This document shows positions 1 to 7,600 of a stretch of DNA of 24,836 nt, piece after piece; within the stretch, counting starts at the first letter, position 1, and each line of letters opens with the position of its first letter. Below the pieces are notes generated by a model, which was not told the origin of the DNA, did not search any database, and saw only the letters and a list, made by a program, of their open reading frames with translations. The DNA comes from an uncultured Prevotellaceae bacterium (GTDB lineage Bacteria; Bacteroidota; Bacteroidia; Bacteroidales; Muribaculaceae). The position numbers and the translations under genes were made by a program. Where the stretch lies: contig CAJLMA010000018.1 of assembly GCA_905207705.1 (NCBI GenBank), positions 1 to 24,836 of the forward strand, written 5' to 3'.

Positions 1-51
1 AGCATCAGCCTTCCAAGCTGAGGGTCGCGAGTTTGAGCCTCGTCTTCCGCT
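1..51 (+). tRNA. tRNA-Gly (anticodon TCC), 5' end cut off by the window
   Basis: The 3' two-thirds of a tRNA is visible. The anticodon stem TCAGC/GCTGA encloses the loop CTTCCAA, giving anticodon TCC (Gly). The T stem GCGAG/CTCGT encloses the loop TTTGAGC, followed by the acceptor strand CTTCCGC and discriminator T. No CCA is encoded. The acceptor 5' strand and most of the D arm lie before base 1. A Gly-Thr tRNA pair just upstream of tuf is an old bacterial arrangement (compare glyT-thrT-tufB in E. coli), so it is probably the start of the same transcript. Confidence 0.93.
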
Positions 52-71
52 CAAAGAAAAAAAAGTGATTT

Positions 72-143
<72 letters not shown>

Positions 144-154
144 CAGGAGAAGTG

Positions 155-172
155 GCCGCCTTTTATAGCGGC
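155..172 (+). other. small hairpin in the tRNA-Thr to tuf spacer
   Basis: GCCGC (155-159) pairs with GCGGC (168-172) around an eight-base loop. It is followed by an A-rich stretch, not a T-run, so it is not an intrinsic terminator. It may mark the border where the tRNA is cut from the tuf mRNA or shield the 5' end of that mRNA. That role is inferred from position only. Confidence 0.4.
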
Positions 173-234
173 ATTTCGGCTAAAAGGAAAAATATATTGA
201 AAAAGCTGATCATTAATAAAAAATAACTAAAGTT

Positions 235-1425
235 ATGGCAAAAGAGAAATTCGAAAGAACCAAACCGCATGTAAACATCGGTACTATTGGTCACGTTGAC
301 CACGGTAAAACTACTCTTACCGCCGCTATTACTAAGGTGTTGCACGATAAGGGTTTTTCTCAAGAAGGTGCTAAGTCGTTCGATCAGATCGACAACGCTC
401 CAGAGGAAAAGGAACGTGGTATCACAATTAATACTTCTCACGTTGAGTATGAAACCGCAAATCGTCACTATGCACACGTTGACTGCCCGGGACACGCCGA
501 CTATGTAAAGAACATGGTAACTGGTGCTGCTCAGATGGATGGTGCTATCATCGTTGTTGCCGCAACTGACGGTCCGATGCCTCAAACTCGTGAACACATC
601 CTTCTTGCTCGTCAGGTGAACGTTCCTCGTCTTGTTGTATTCTTGAACAAGTGCGACATGGTTGACGACCCAGAAATGTTCGACCTTGTTGAGATGGAAA
701 TGCGTGAACTTCTTTCGCAATATGACTATGATGGTGACAATACTCCTATCATCCGCGGTTCTGCACTTGGTGCATTGAACGGTGAACCTGAATGGGTTGA
801 CAAGGTGATGGAATTGATGGATGCTGTTGATAACTGGATTCCACTTCCTCCGCGTGATATCGATAAGCCATTCTTGATGCCGGTTGAAGACGTGTTCTCA
901 ATCACTGGTCGTGGTACAGTTGCTACCGGACGTATCGAAACTGGTGTTGTTAAGGTTGGTGACGAAGTTCAAATCATGGGTCTTGGAGCAGACAAGAAAT
1001 CGGTTGTTACCGGTGTTGAAATGTTCCGCAAGATATTGGACGAAGGTGAAGCTGGCGATAACGTAGGTTTGCTTCTCCGTGGTATCGACAAGAATGAAAT
1101 CAAGCGTGGTATGGTGCTTTGCCATCCGGGAGTTGTTAAGCCTCACTCTGAATTCAAAGCTTCTATCTATGTTTTGAAGAAAGAAGAAGGTGGCCGTCAC
1201 ACTCCGTTCCACAATCACTATCGTCCTCAATTCTACATCCGTACACTTGATGTAACAGGTGAAATCACTTTGCCAGATGGAGTAGAAATGGTAATGCCTG
1301 GCGATAACGTAGAAATCAAGGTTAAGCTTATTACTCCGGTAGCTTGCGACAAGGGTCTTCGTTTCGCAATCCGTGAAGGAGGCCGTACAGTAGGTTCTGG
1401 ACAAATCACAGAAATCCTTGACTAA
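235..1425 (+). CDS. tuf: translation elongation factor Tu
   Basis: EF-Tu is the cytoplasmic GTPase that brings aminoacyl-tRNA to the ribosomal A site. The 396-residue product has the usual length and all GTP-binding motifs: GHVDHGKT at residues 19-26, DCPGH at 83-87 with the catalytic His87, and NKCD at 138-141. The beta-barrel domains 2 and 3 follow to the normal C-terminus GSGQITEILD. The ATG at 235 gives the family N-terminus MAKEKFERTKPHVN. No Shine-Dalgarno sequence precedes it, only A/T-rich sequence, as is usual in Bacteroidetes. It lies between tRNA-Thr and tRNA-Trp in a conserved cluster, so it is probably expressed from a promoter upstream of the window. Nothing is broken or unusual in the protein. 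Confidence 0.99.
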   Translation: MAKEKFERTKPHVNIGTIGHVDHGKTTLTAAITKVLHDKGFSQEGAKSFDQIDNAPEEKERGITINTSHVEYETANRHYAHVDCPGHADYVKNMVTGAAQMDGAIIVVAATDGPMPQTREHILLARQVNVPRLVVFLNKCDMVDDPEMFDLVEMEMRELLSQYDYDGDNTPIIRGSALGALNGEPEWVDKVMELMDAVDNWIPLPPRDIDKPFLMPVEDVFSITGRGTVATGRIETGVVKVGDEVQIMGLGADKKSVVTGVEMFRKILDEGEAGDNVGLLLRGIDKNEIKRGMVLCHPGVVKPHSEFKASIYVLKKEEGGRHTPFHNHYRPQFYIRTLDVTGEITLPDGVEMVMPGDNVEIKVKLITPVACDKGLRFAIREGGRTVGSGQITEILD

Positions 1426-1474
1426 TATCACATAAGCCTCTGCTTGAATAAAGCGAGGTTAGGTGAATTAAATA

Positions 1475-1536
1475 AAACACGCCGGTTATGCGTCAAGCAT
1501 AGGCTTCTAAGGTTTAAGCTCACATAACCGGTGTTT
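1475..1536 (+). other. long bulged stem-loop between tuf and tRNA-Trp
   Basis: The 5' arm AAACAC-(GC bulge)-CGGTTATG (1475-1490) pairs over 14 bp with CATAACCG-GTGTTT (1523-1536). The loop is 32 bases and contains a small inner AAGC/GCTT pairing. The 3' arm ends two bases before tRNA-Trp begins at 1539. No clean T-run follows. Likely roles are a processing stem that frees the tRNA from the polycistronic RNA, protection of the tuf mRNA 3' end, or weak termination. Confidence 0.6.
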
Positions 1537-1538
1537 AT

Positions 1539-1611
1539 ACGGGAATAGCTCAGTCGGTAGAGCACTGGTCTCCAAAACCAGGTGTCGGGAGTTCGAGTCT
1601 CTCTTCCCGTG
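1539..1611 (+). tRNA. tRNA-Trp (anticodon CCA)
   Basis: This is a complete cloverleaf. Acceptor ACGGGAA pairs perfectly with TTCCCGT, and the D stem is GCTC/GAGC. The anticodon stem CTGGT/ACCAG encloses CTCCAAA, giving anticodon CCA (Trp). The T arm carries the TTCGAGT loop, and the discriminator is G at 1611. CCA is not encoded. A tRNA-Trp between tuf and secE is a common bacterial arrangement, and it probably shares the transcript of the flanking genes. Confidence 0.97.
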
Positions 1612-1627
1612 CTAAAATAATTCAAAT

Positions 1628-1831
1628 ATGAAATTCAAATTACTTCAGGATATCGAGGATTCTTATAGCGAGCTTCGTTATAAGACTTCTTGGCCGACAA
1701 AGAGCCAGCTTGCAGGCAGCACCGTAGTAGTTATGGTTGCTTCCATCATAATAGCTGCGGTTATTTTCATTATGGATTTGGTCATAGACTATATCATGCA
1801 TGTTATTTATAGCGGCTTCACGCAGTTCTAA
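1628..1831 (+). CDS. secE: preprotein translocase subunit SecE
   Basis: SecE is the small clamp subunit of the SecYEG channel in the inner membrane. The 67-residue product has the short single-span form found in most bacteria. An amphipathic N-terminal helix contains the conserved SWPTKSQL segment (about residues 21-28), followed by one transmembrane helix (about 32-55, VVVMVASIIIAAVIFIM). The ATG at 1628 is 16 bases after tRNA-Trp, and nusG begins 39 bases downstream. This secE-nusG pairing is almost universal and supports the call despite the small size. Confidence 0.95.
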   Translation: MKFKLLQDIEDSYSELRYKTSWPTKSQLAGSTVVVMVASIIIAAVIFIMDLVIDYIMHVIYSGFTQF

Positions 1832-1870
1832 ATAGCAGTGTGATTTAATTTTTCAAAGTAGAAAGTATCA

Positions 1871-2422
1871 ATGGCGGAAGAAAAGAAAAGATGGTATGTG
1901 CTGCGTGCCATATCGGGCAAAGAGGCCAAGGTTAAAGAAGTGCTTGACGCTTCTATTAAAAATACCGACCTCGGAAAATATGTTTCTCAAGTGTTGATAC
2001 CTACCGAGAAAGTCTATACGACTCGTAACGGGAAGAAGGTTCTCAAGGAAAGGAATCTTTATTCCGGTTATGTTTTTGTCGAGGCCATATTGACCGGTGA
2101 GGTGATACACGAATTGCGGAACACGACAAATGTCATTGATTTCCTTCATGGCAAGGATCGCAATGGCATGCCGGAGCCCATACGCGAGGCAGAGGTGGCA
2201 AGAATGCTTGGTGCAGCTGACGAACAACTTGAGGGCGACGGTGACACTCCTAATGATTTTATCGTTGGCGAGACTGTGAAAGTGAACTATGGTCCTTTCA
2301 GTGGTTTTACCGGCGAAATTGAGGAGGTGAACCGCGAGAAGCGTAAGCTCAAGGTCATGGTGAAAGTATTCGGTCGCAAGACACCTCTTGAGTTGGATAA
2401 TTCTCAAGTAGAGCGTGAGTAA
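1871..2422 (+). CDS. nusG: transcription termination/antitermination protein NusG
   Basis: NusG binds the RNA polymerase clamp and couples transcription to translation or Rho. The 183-residue protein has an N-terminal NGN domain (about residues 7-105, with RWYVLRAISGKE and the conserved YSGYVFVE). A C-terminal KOW domain follows (about 131-182, VGETVKVNYGPFSGFTGEI). The length is normal. Its place directly after secE and before rplK marks it as the housekeeping NusG, not one of the UpxY-type paralogues that Bacteroidetes use for capsule loci. Confidence 0.98.
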   Translation: MAEEKKRWYVLRAISGKEAKVKEVLDASIKNTDLGKYVSQVLIPTEKVYTTRNGKKVLKERNLYSGYVFVEAILTGEVIHELRNTTNVIDFLHGKDRNGMPEPIREAEVARMLGAADEQLEGDGDTPNDFIVGETVKVNYGPFSGFTGEIEEVNREKRKLKVMVKVFGRKTPLELDNSQVERE

Positions 2423-2425
2423 AAG

Positions 2426-2456
2426 CAAGGCAGTGGTTGCGCATTGGCTTGTTTTT
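2426..2456 (+). terminator. terminator-like attenuator between nusG and rplK
   Basis: CAAGGCAGTG (2426-2435) pairs with CATTGGCTTG (2442-2451), with one G-G mismatch and one G-T pair, around GTTGCG. TTTTT follows immediately (2452-2456). It begins four bases after the nusG stop codon. Because the downstream ribosomal protein genes must still be transcribed, it is more likely a partial terminator or attenuator than a full stop. A second hairpin, TTTGTTG/CAACAAA (2454-2460 and 2470-2476), overlaps its T-run and could be an alternative fold. Confidence 0.6.
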
Positions 2457-2493
2457 GTTGCGTTTTTAACAACAAATTAATTACACAGAAACA

Positions 2494-2937
2494 ATGGCTA
2501 AAGAAATTGCTGGACAGATCAAATTGCAGATTAAGGGCGGAGCGGCTAATCCTTCGCCACCAGTAGGACCGGCACTTGGTTCTAAGGGTATCAACATCAT
2601 GGAATTTTGTAAGCAATTCAACGCCCGCACCCAAGACAAGGCTGGAAAGGTGTTGCCGGTCGTAATTACATATTACACCGACAAGAGCTTTGACTTTATA
2701 GTCAAGACTCCGCCGGTTCCGGTACAATTGCTTGAGGCAGTTAAGCAAAAGAGCGGTTCGGCTGAGCCTAACCGTAAGAAGATTGCCGAGATCACTTGGG
2801 AGCAGGTAAAGACTATTGCTGAAGACAAAATGCCTGATTTGAACTGTTTTACTTTAGACTCGGCTATGAAAATGGTCGCAGGAACAGCGAGGAGTATGGG
2901 TATCACTGTAAAGGGTTCGTTCCCTGAAAATAATTAA
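2494..2937 (+). CDS. rplK: 50S ribosomal protein L11
   Basis: L11 binds 23S rRNA at the GTPase-associated centre and forms the base of the L7/L12 stalk. The 147-residue product has the normal length. The N-terminal domain shows the proline-rich hinge NPSPPVGPALGSKGINIMEF (about residues 19-38). The RNA-binding C-terminal domain ends with GTARSMGITVKG. The ATG at 2494 gives the expected start MAKEIAGQIKLQI. It is the first gene of the rplKAJL block, with rplA starting 14 bases later. Confidence 0.99.
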   Translation: MAKEIAGQIKLQIKGGAANPSPPVGPALGSKGINIMEFCKQFNARTQDKAGKVLPVVITYYTDKSFDFIVKTPPVPVQLLEAVKQKSGSAEPNRKKIAEITWEQVKTIAEDKMPDLNCFTLDSAMKMVAGTARSMGITVKGSFPENN

Positions 2938-2951
2938 ACTTCAATTGTATT

Positions 2952-3644
2952 ATGGCTAAACTAACAAAAAATCAGAAGCTAGTAAATTCAAAGATTGAAG
3001 CGGGGAAAGTGTACACTCTCAAGGAAGCTGCAGAATTAGTTAAAGAAATTACTTTTACAAAGTTCGACGCTTCTGTTGATATCGATGTCCGTTTGGGCGT
3101 TGATCCTCGCAAGGCTAACCAGATGGTTCGTGGCGTGGTTTCATTGCCTCACGGAACCGGCAAGCAAGTGCGTGTTTTGTGCTTGTGCAGTCCTGACGCA
3201 GCAGCAGCTGCCAAGGAAGCCGGAGCCGACTATGTGGGTCTCGAAGAGTATATCGACAAAATCAAGGGCGGTTGGACTGATATAGACGTTATTATCACTC
3301 AGCCTGCCATCATGGGTAAGATCGGTGCTCTCGGTAGGATATTGGGTCCTCGTGGCTTGATGCCTAACCCTAAAAGCGGCACAGTGACAATGGACGTTGC
3401 CAAAGCTATCAAGGAAGTAAAACAAGGTAAAATCGACTTCAAGGTCGACAAGAACGGTATCGTGCATACTTCAGTAGGTAAAGTTTCGTTCACGGCAGAG
3501 CAAATTTTCGATAACGCTCGCGAATTTGTCAACACGTTGATAAAACTGAAGCCTGCCACTGCCAAGGGTACCTATCTTAAGAGCATTTATCTTTCAAGTA
3601 CGATGAGTCCCGGTATTAAGGTTGACACTAAGGCAGCTGAATAA
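2952..3644 (+). CDS. rplA: 50S ribosomal protein L1
   Basis: L1 forms the mobile stalk at the ribosomal E site and in many bacteria represses its own operon by binding the mRNA. The 230-residue product has the usual two-domain form. Signature segments are visible: MGKIGALGRILGPRGLMPNP (about residues 121-140) and KVDKNGIVHTSVGKVSF. No L1-binding mimic was recognised in the rplK leader, so autoregulation here is only an expectation from other bacteria. The gene is tightly spaced between rplK and rplJ. Confidence 0.99.
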   Translation: MAKLTKNQKLVNSKIEAGKVYTLKEAAELVKEITFTKFDASVDIDVRLGVDPRKANQMVRGVVSLPHGTGKQVRVLCLCSPDAAAAAKEAGADYVGLEEYIDKIKGGWTDIDVIITQPAIMGKIGALGRILGPRGLMPNPKSGTVTMDVAKAIKEVKQGKIDFKVDKNGIVHTSVGKVSFTAEQIFDNAREFVNTLIKLKPATAKGTYLKSIYLSSTMSPGIKVDTKAAE

Positions 3645-3660
3645 TTAAAATCGAAACGAA

Positions 3661-4185
3661 ATGAGAAAGGAAGATAAATTAGTTGTAATAGATGAAATCG
3701 CTAAGGCTCTGCAAGAGTACAGCTGCGTATATTTAACAGAAACAGCCGGCCTTAATGCAGAGAAGACAAGCCAATTGCGTCGTGCTTGCTTCAAGAGCGA
3801 TGTCAAGTTGATGGTAGTGAAGAACACATTGCTCAAGAAAGCAATGGAAAAATGCGATACCGACTATAGCGGATTGTATTCGGTGCTTGAAGGTTCAACA
3901 TCATTGATGTTGAGCAACACAGGCAACGCTCCTGCCAAGTTGCTTAAGGATTTCATCAAGAAAGGTGATACTCTACCGGCATTGAAGGCAGCATTTGTTG
4001 AAGATGCTGTATATGTGGGTGCAGACCAATTGGATCTACTTGCAAGCCTCAAGAGCAAGAACGAACTTATCGCCGATGTTGTTGCATTGTTGCAATCTCC
4101 GGCCAAGAACGTTATATCGGCTTTGCAATCTTCAGGGACAAAGCTTCATGGTATTCTTGAAACTTTATCTAAAAAAGAACAATAA
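3661..4185 (+). CDS. rplJ: 50S ribosomal protein L10
   Basis: L10 anchors the L7/L12 dimers to the ribosomal stalk. The 174-residue product has the typical N-terminal globular domain (TETAGLNAEKTSQLRRACFK, then VVKNTLLKKAME) and a C-terminal helix ending in LHGILETLSKKEQ that would bind L7/L12. Only 16 bases separate it from rplA. There is therefore no room for the long L10 leader RNA found in some other bacteria. Confidence 0.98.
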   Translation: MRKEDKLVVIDEIAKALQEYSCVYLTETAGLNAEKTSQLRRACFKSDVKLMVVKNTLLKKAMEKCDTDYSGLYSVLEGSTSLMLSNTGNAPAKLLKDFIKKGDTLPALKAAFVEDAVYVGADQLDLLASLKSKNELIADVVALLQSPAKNVISALQSSGTKLHGILETLSKKEQ

Positions 4186-4218
4186 TTTAAAAATTCAAAC
4201 AAATTAAATCATACTAAA

Positions 4219-4593
4219 ATGGCAGATTTAAAAGCTTTTGCAGAACAATTAGTAAACCTTACTGTTACTGAAGTTAACGAACTTGCTAAAATTTTAAAAG
4301 AAGAATATGGTATCGAACCAGCCGCAGCAGCAGTAGCGGTAGCAGCCGGTCCTGCAGCAGCCGGTCCTGCAGCAGAAGAAAAGACTTCTTTCGACGTAGT
4401 ATTGAAGAGCGCCGGAGCAAGCAAGCTTGCTATCGTTAAGCTTGTAAAGGAACTCACCGGTCTTGGCTTGAAGGAAGCTAAGGATCTTGTTGACGGTGCA
4501 CCTAGCACTATCAAGGAAGGTCTTGCTAAGGCTGACGCAGAAGGTCTCAAGAAACAATTGGAAGACGCTGGAGCAGAAGTTGAACTTAAATAA
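4219..4593 (+). CDS. rplL: 50S ribosomal protein L7/L12
   Basis: L7/L12 is the multi-copy stalk protein that recruits translational GTPases. The 124-residue protein has an N-terminal dimerisation domain (about residues 1-32), an Ala/Gly/Pro-rich hinge (about 34-52) and the C-terminal factor-binding domain (about 57-124, FDVVLKSAGASKLAIVKLVK). The hinge contains a precise 15-bp duplication in the DNA. The gene ends just before a pair of hairpins that separate it from rpoB, an arrangement that lets the stalk protein be made in excess over RNA polymerase. Confidence 0.99.
   Translation: MADLKAFAEQLVNLTVTEVNELAKILKEEYGIEPAAAAVAVAAGPAAAGPAAEEKTSFDVVLKSAGASKLAIVKLVKELTGLGLKEAKDLVDGAPSTIKEGLAKADAEGLKKQLEDAGAEVELK
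4342..4371 (+). repeat. 15-bp tandem duplication in the rplL hinge
   Basis: The unit GCAGCCGGTCCTGCA occurs twice in direct tandem (4342-4356 and 4357-4371). It adds one extra five-residue Ala-Ala-Gly-Pro-Ala unit to the flexible hinge of L7/L12 and keeps the frame. Identical copies suggest recent slippage or a repeat that can change length. Confidence 0.85.
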
Positions 4594-4594
4594 T

Positions 4595-4615
4595 ATTACC
4601 TGAGTATCAGGTAAT
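4595..4615 (+). other. perfect 9-bp hairpin after rplL
   Basis: ATTACCTGA (4595-4603) and TCAGGTAAT (4607-4615) form a perfect stem with a GTA loop, starting one base after the rplL stop codon. No T-run follows, since a second stem begins one base later. It probably protects the rplL mRNA 3' end or helps the neighbouring terminator to fold. Confidence 0.7.
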
Positions 4616-4616
4616 T

Positions 4617-4656
4617 AGGTTAAGAATCCTCTATAAAGTCGATTCTTAACCTTTTT
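4617..4656 (+). terminator. intrinsic terminator or attenuator between rplL and rpoB
   Basis: AGGTTAAGAATC (4617-4628) pairs perfectly with GATTCTTAACCT (4641-4652) over 12 bp, and the T-run spans 4652-4656. This is a standard intrinsic terminator shape located inside the cluster, 41 bases before rpoB. In E. coli an attenuator lies at the same place and reduces RNA polymerase subunit synthesis relative to ribosomal proteins. The same job is the likeliest reading here. The alternative is near-complete termination plus a separate rpoB promoter, for which only weak sequence is visible. Confidence 0.85.
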
Positions 4657-4697
4657 GTGTTATAATTAAAATTTGAGTTCACTTAATTTATTTTTCA

Positions 4698-7600
4698 ATG
4701 TCAGTTACAAAAAAACCACGCGTTAATTTTGCATCGGTCAAGAATCCATTGCCGTATCCTGATTTTCTGGAGGTACAGTTAAAATCTTTCAGGGATTTCT
4801 TGCAATTGGATACCCCTACGGGAAAAAGAAAAAACGACGGGCTTTATAAGGTATTTGCCGAGAATTTCCCCATTGCGGACACTCGCAATAACTTTGTGCT
4901 TGAATTCCTTGATTATTACATTGATCCGCCACGCTATACCATCGAAGAGTGTCTTGAGCGTGGATTGACGTACAGCGTGTCGTTGAAGGCCAAAATGAAA
5001 TTGTATTGCACCGACCCCGACCACGAGGATTTTGCTACTGTCGTGCAAGACGTTTATTTAGGACCTATCCCATATATGACAGAGAAGGGCACATTCGTAA
5101 TCAATGGCGCCGAGCGCGTCGTGGTTTCGCAGTTGCATCGTTCTCCGGGCGTATTTTTTGGCCAAAGCACACATTCCAACGGAACAAAACTTTATTCGGC
5201 GCGCATCATACCTTTCCGTGGCTCATGGATAGAGTTTGCTACCGACATAAACAACGTAATGTATGCTTACATTGACCGTAAGAAGAAATTGCCGGTTACC
5301 ACTTTGTTGCGTGCAATAGGTCTCGAGAGCGACAAGGACATTATCGAGATATTTGGCCTTGCCGAAGAAATAAAAGTGAACCGTGCCAACTTGAAAAAAG
5401 CTGTTGGACGCAAACTCGCAGCCCGTGTATTGAAGACATGGGTGGAAGACTTTGTCGACGAGGACACAGGCGAGGTGGTTTCAATAGAGCGTAACGACAT
5501 TATTCTCGATCGCGAGACGGTAATCGGGGAAGAGAATATCGATGATATTCTCGAGTCGAACGTGCAGACCATCCTTTTGCACAAGGAGGATGCCAATACA
5601 AGCGATTACGCTATTATATTCAACACACTCCAAAAAGATACAACCAACTCTGAGAAAGAAGCGGTAAACTATATTTACAGGCAATTGCGAAACGCAGAGC
5701 CACCGGATGACGCAAGTGCACGCGAAGTCATAACAAATCTTTTCTTCTCGGAAAAGCGTTATGACCTCGGAGAAGTGGGACGCTTCCGTATCAACAAGAA
5801 GCTCGACCTCGACACTCCTATGGATGTGAAGGTCCTCACACGCGAAGACATCATCGCGATCATCAAATATCTGATAGGACTTATAAACTCAAAAACCGAC
5901 GTGGACGATATCGACCACTTGAGCAACCGTCGCGTTCGTACAGTCGGTGAACAATTATACAATCAATTTGGCGTGGGGCTTGCGCGTATGGCTCGTACCA
6001 TTCGCGAACGCATGAATGTGCGCGACAATGAAGTATTCACCCCGATTGACTTGATCAACGCCAAAACGATTTCATCGGTAATCAACACGTTCTTCGGCAC
6101 CAACGCGCTGTCGCAGTTCATGGACCAAACCAACCCTCTTGCTGAAATTACGCACAAGCGCCGTATGTCGGCACTTGGACCCGGCGGTTTGTCGCGTGAG
6201 CGTGCAGGTTTCGAAGTGCGAGACGTACACTATACACACTACGGACGTCTATGTCCTATTGAAACTCCGGAAGGTCCGAATATCGGTCTTATATCTTCGT
6301 TGTGCGTGTATGCCAAGATAAACGACCTCGGATTTATCGAAACTCCATATAGGGTAGTAGAGAACGGAAAGGTAGATTTGGATAATTCTCATGTCGTATA
6401 TTTGTCGGCTGAGCAAGAAGAAGGAAAAATCATCGCGCAAGGAAATGCTCCTTTGAATGATGACGGTACATTCATCCGTTCGAAGGTAAAGGCTCGTCTG
6501 GATGCCGATTTTCCTGTCGTGGCTCCCGATGAAGTTCAATTGATGGACGTTTCGCCGGTACAGATAGCCTCTATCGCTGCAGCCATGATTCCGTTCTTGG
6601 AACATGATGATGCCAACCGTGCATTGATGGGTTCAAACATGATGCGCCAGGCAGTTCCATTGTTGCGTAGCGAGGCTCCTATCGTCGGAACAGGCATAGA
6701 AGCACAATTGGCATACGATTCACGCACGCAAATCCAGGCTGAAGGCCCAGGCGTGGTTGAATATGTCGATGCCGACATTATCCGTATCCGATATGACCGC
6801 ACCGAAGATGAAGAATTTGTCAGCTTCGAGGATGCAGTTAAAGTATATAAGTTGCCCAAATTCCGCAAGACCAACCAAAGCACGAGCATAGACTTGCGTC
6901 CTATCTGCGACAAAGGCCAGCGTGTGAACAAGGGCGACATCCTTACCGAGGGTTATTCGACCGAGAACGGCGAAATAGCCATCGGCCGCAACTTGAAGGT
7001 GGCTTACATGCCTTGGAAAGGATACAACTATGAGGACGCCATCGTGCTCAATGAACGCATGGTGAGGGAAGATATCCTTACTTCGGTACACGTTGACGAG
7101 TACACCCTTGAGGTGAGGGAAACCAAACGAGGCATGGAGGAATTGACATCCGACATTCCTAACGTCAGCGAGGATGCCACTAAAGACCTTGATGAGCGCG
7201 GTATTATCCGTGTCGGAGCGCATGTAGTGCCAGGTGACATTCTTATCGGTAAGATTACTCCTAAGGGAGAATCGGATCCGACTCCTGAAGAGAAATTATT
7301 GCGTGCGATATTCGGCGACAAGGCTGGCGATGTCAAGGATGCTTCGTTGAAGGCTTCTCCGTCGTTGAAGGGTGTCATCATCGGTACCAACTTGTTTGCA
7401 AGAGCCGTAAAGAAAAAGAAATCGAAGAACGCCGAAGATCCTTTGGTAAAACTCGACGAAGAATACACCGAAAAGAAAGACGCGTTGAAAGCGGTGTTGA
7501 TTAAGAAACTTCTTGTGCTGACTACCGATTGTGTATCGCAGGGCATAAAGGATTTCTTGGATACCGAAGTAGTGCCAAAGGGTGTGAAGTTCTCAACTCA

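Noticed and set aside
4661..4675. TATAAT and TAAAATTTG before rpoB as a promoter
   Set aside because: The Bacteroidetes -7 element needs two bases between TA and TTTG, but three are present, and TATAAT alone is not the main signal in this group.
4618..4697. L10- or L12-type ribosomal leader RNA near rplL/rpoB
   Set aside because: Only terminator-like stems are visible, and the 16-base rplA-rplJ gap leaves no room for an L10 leader.
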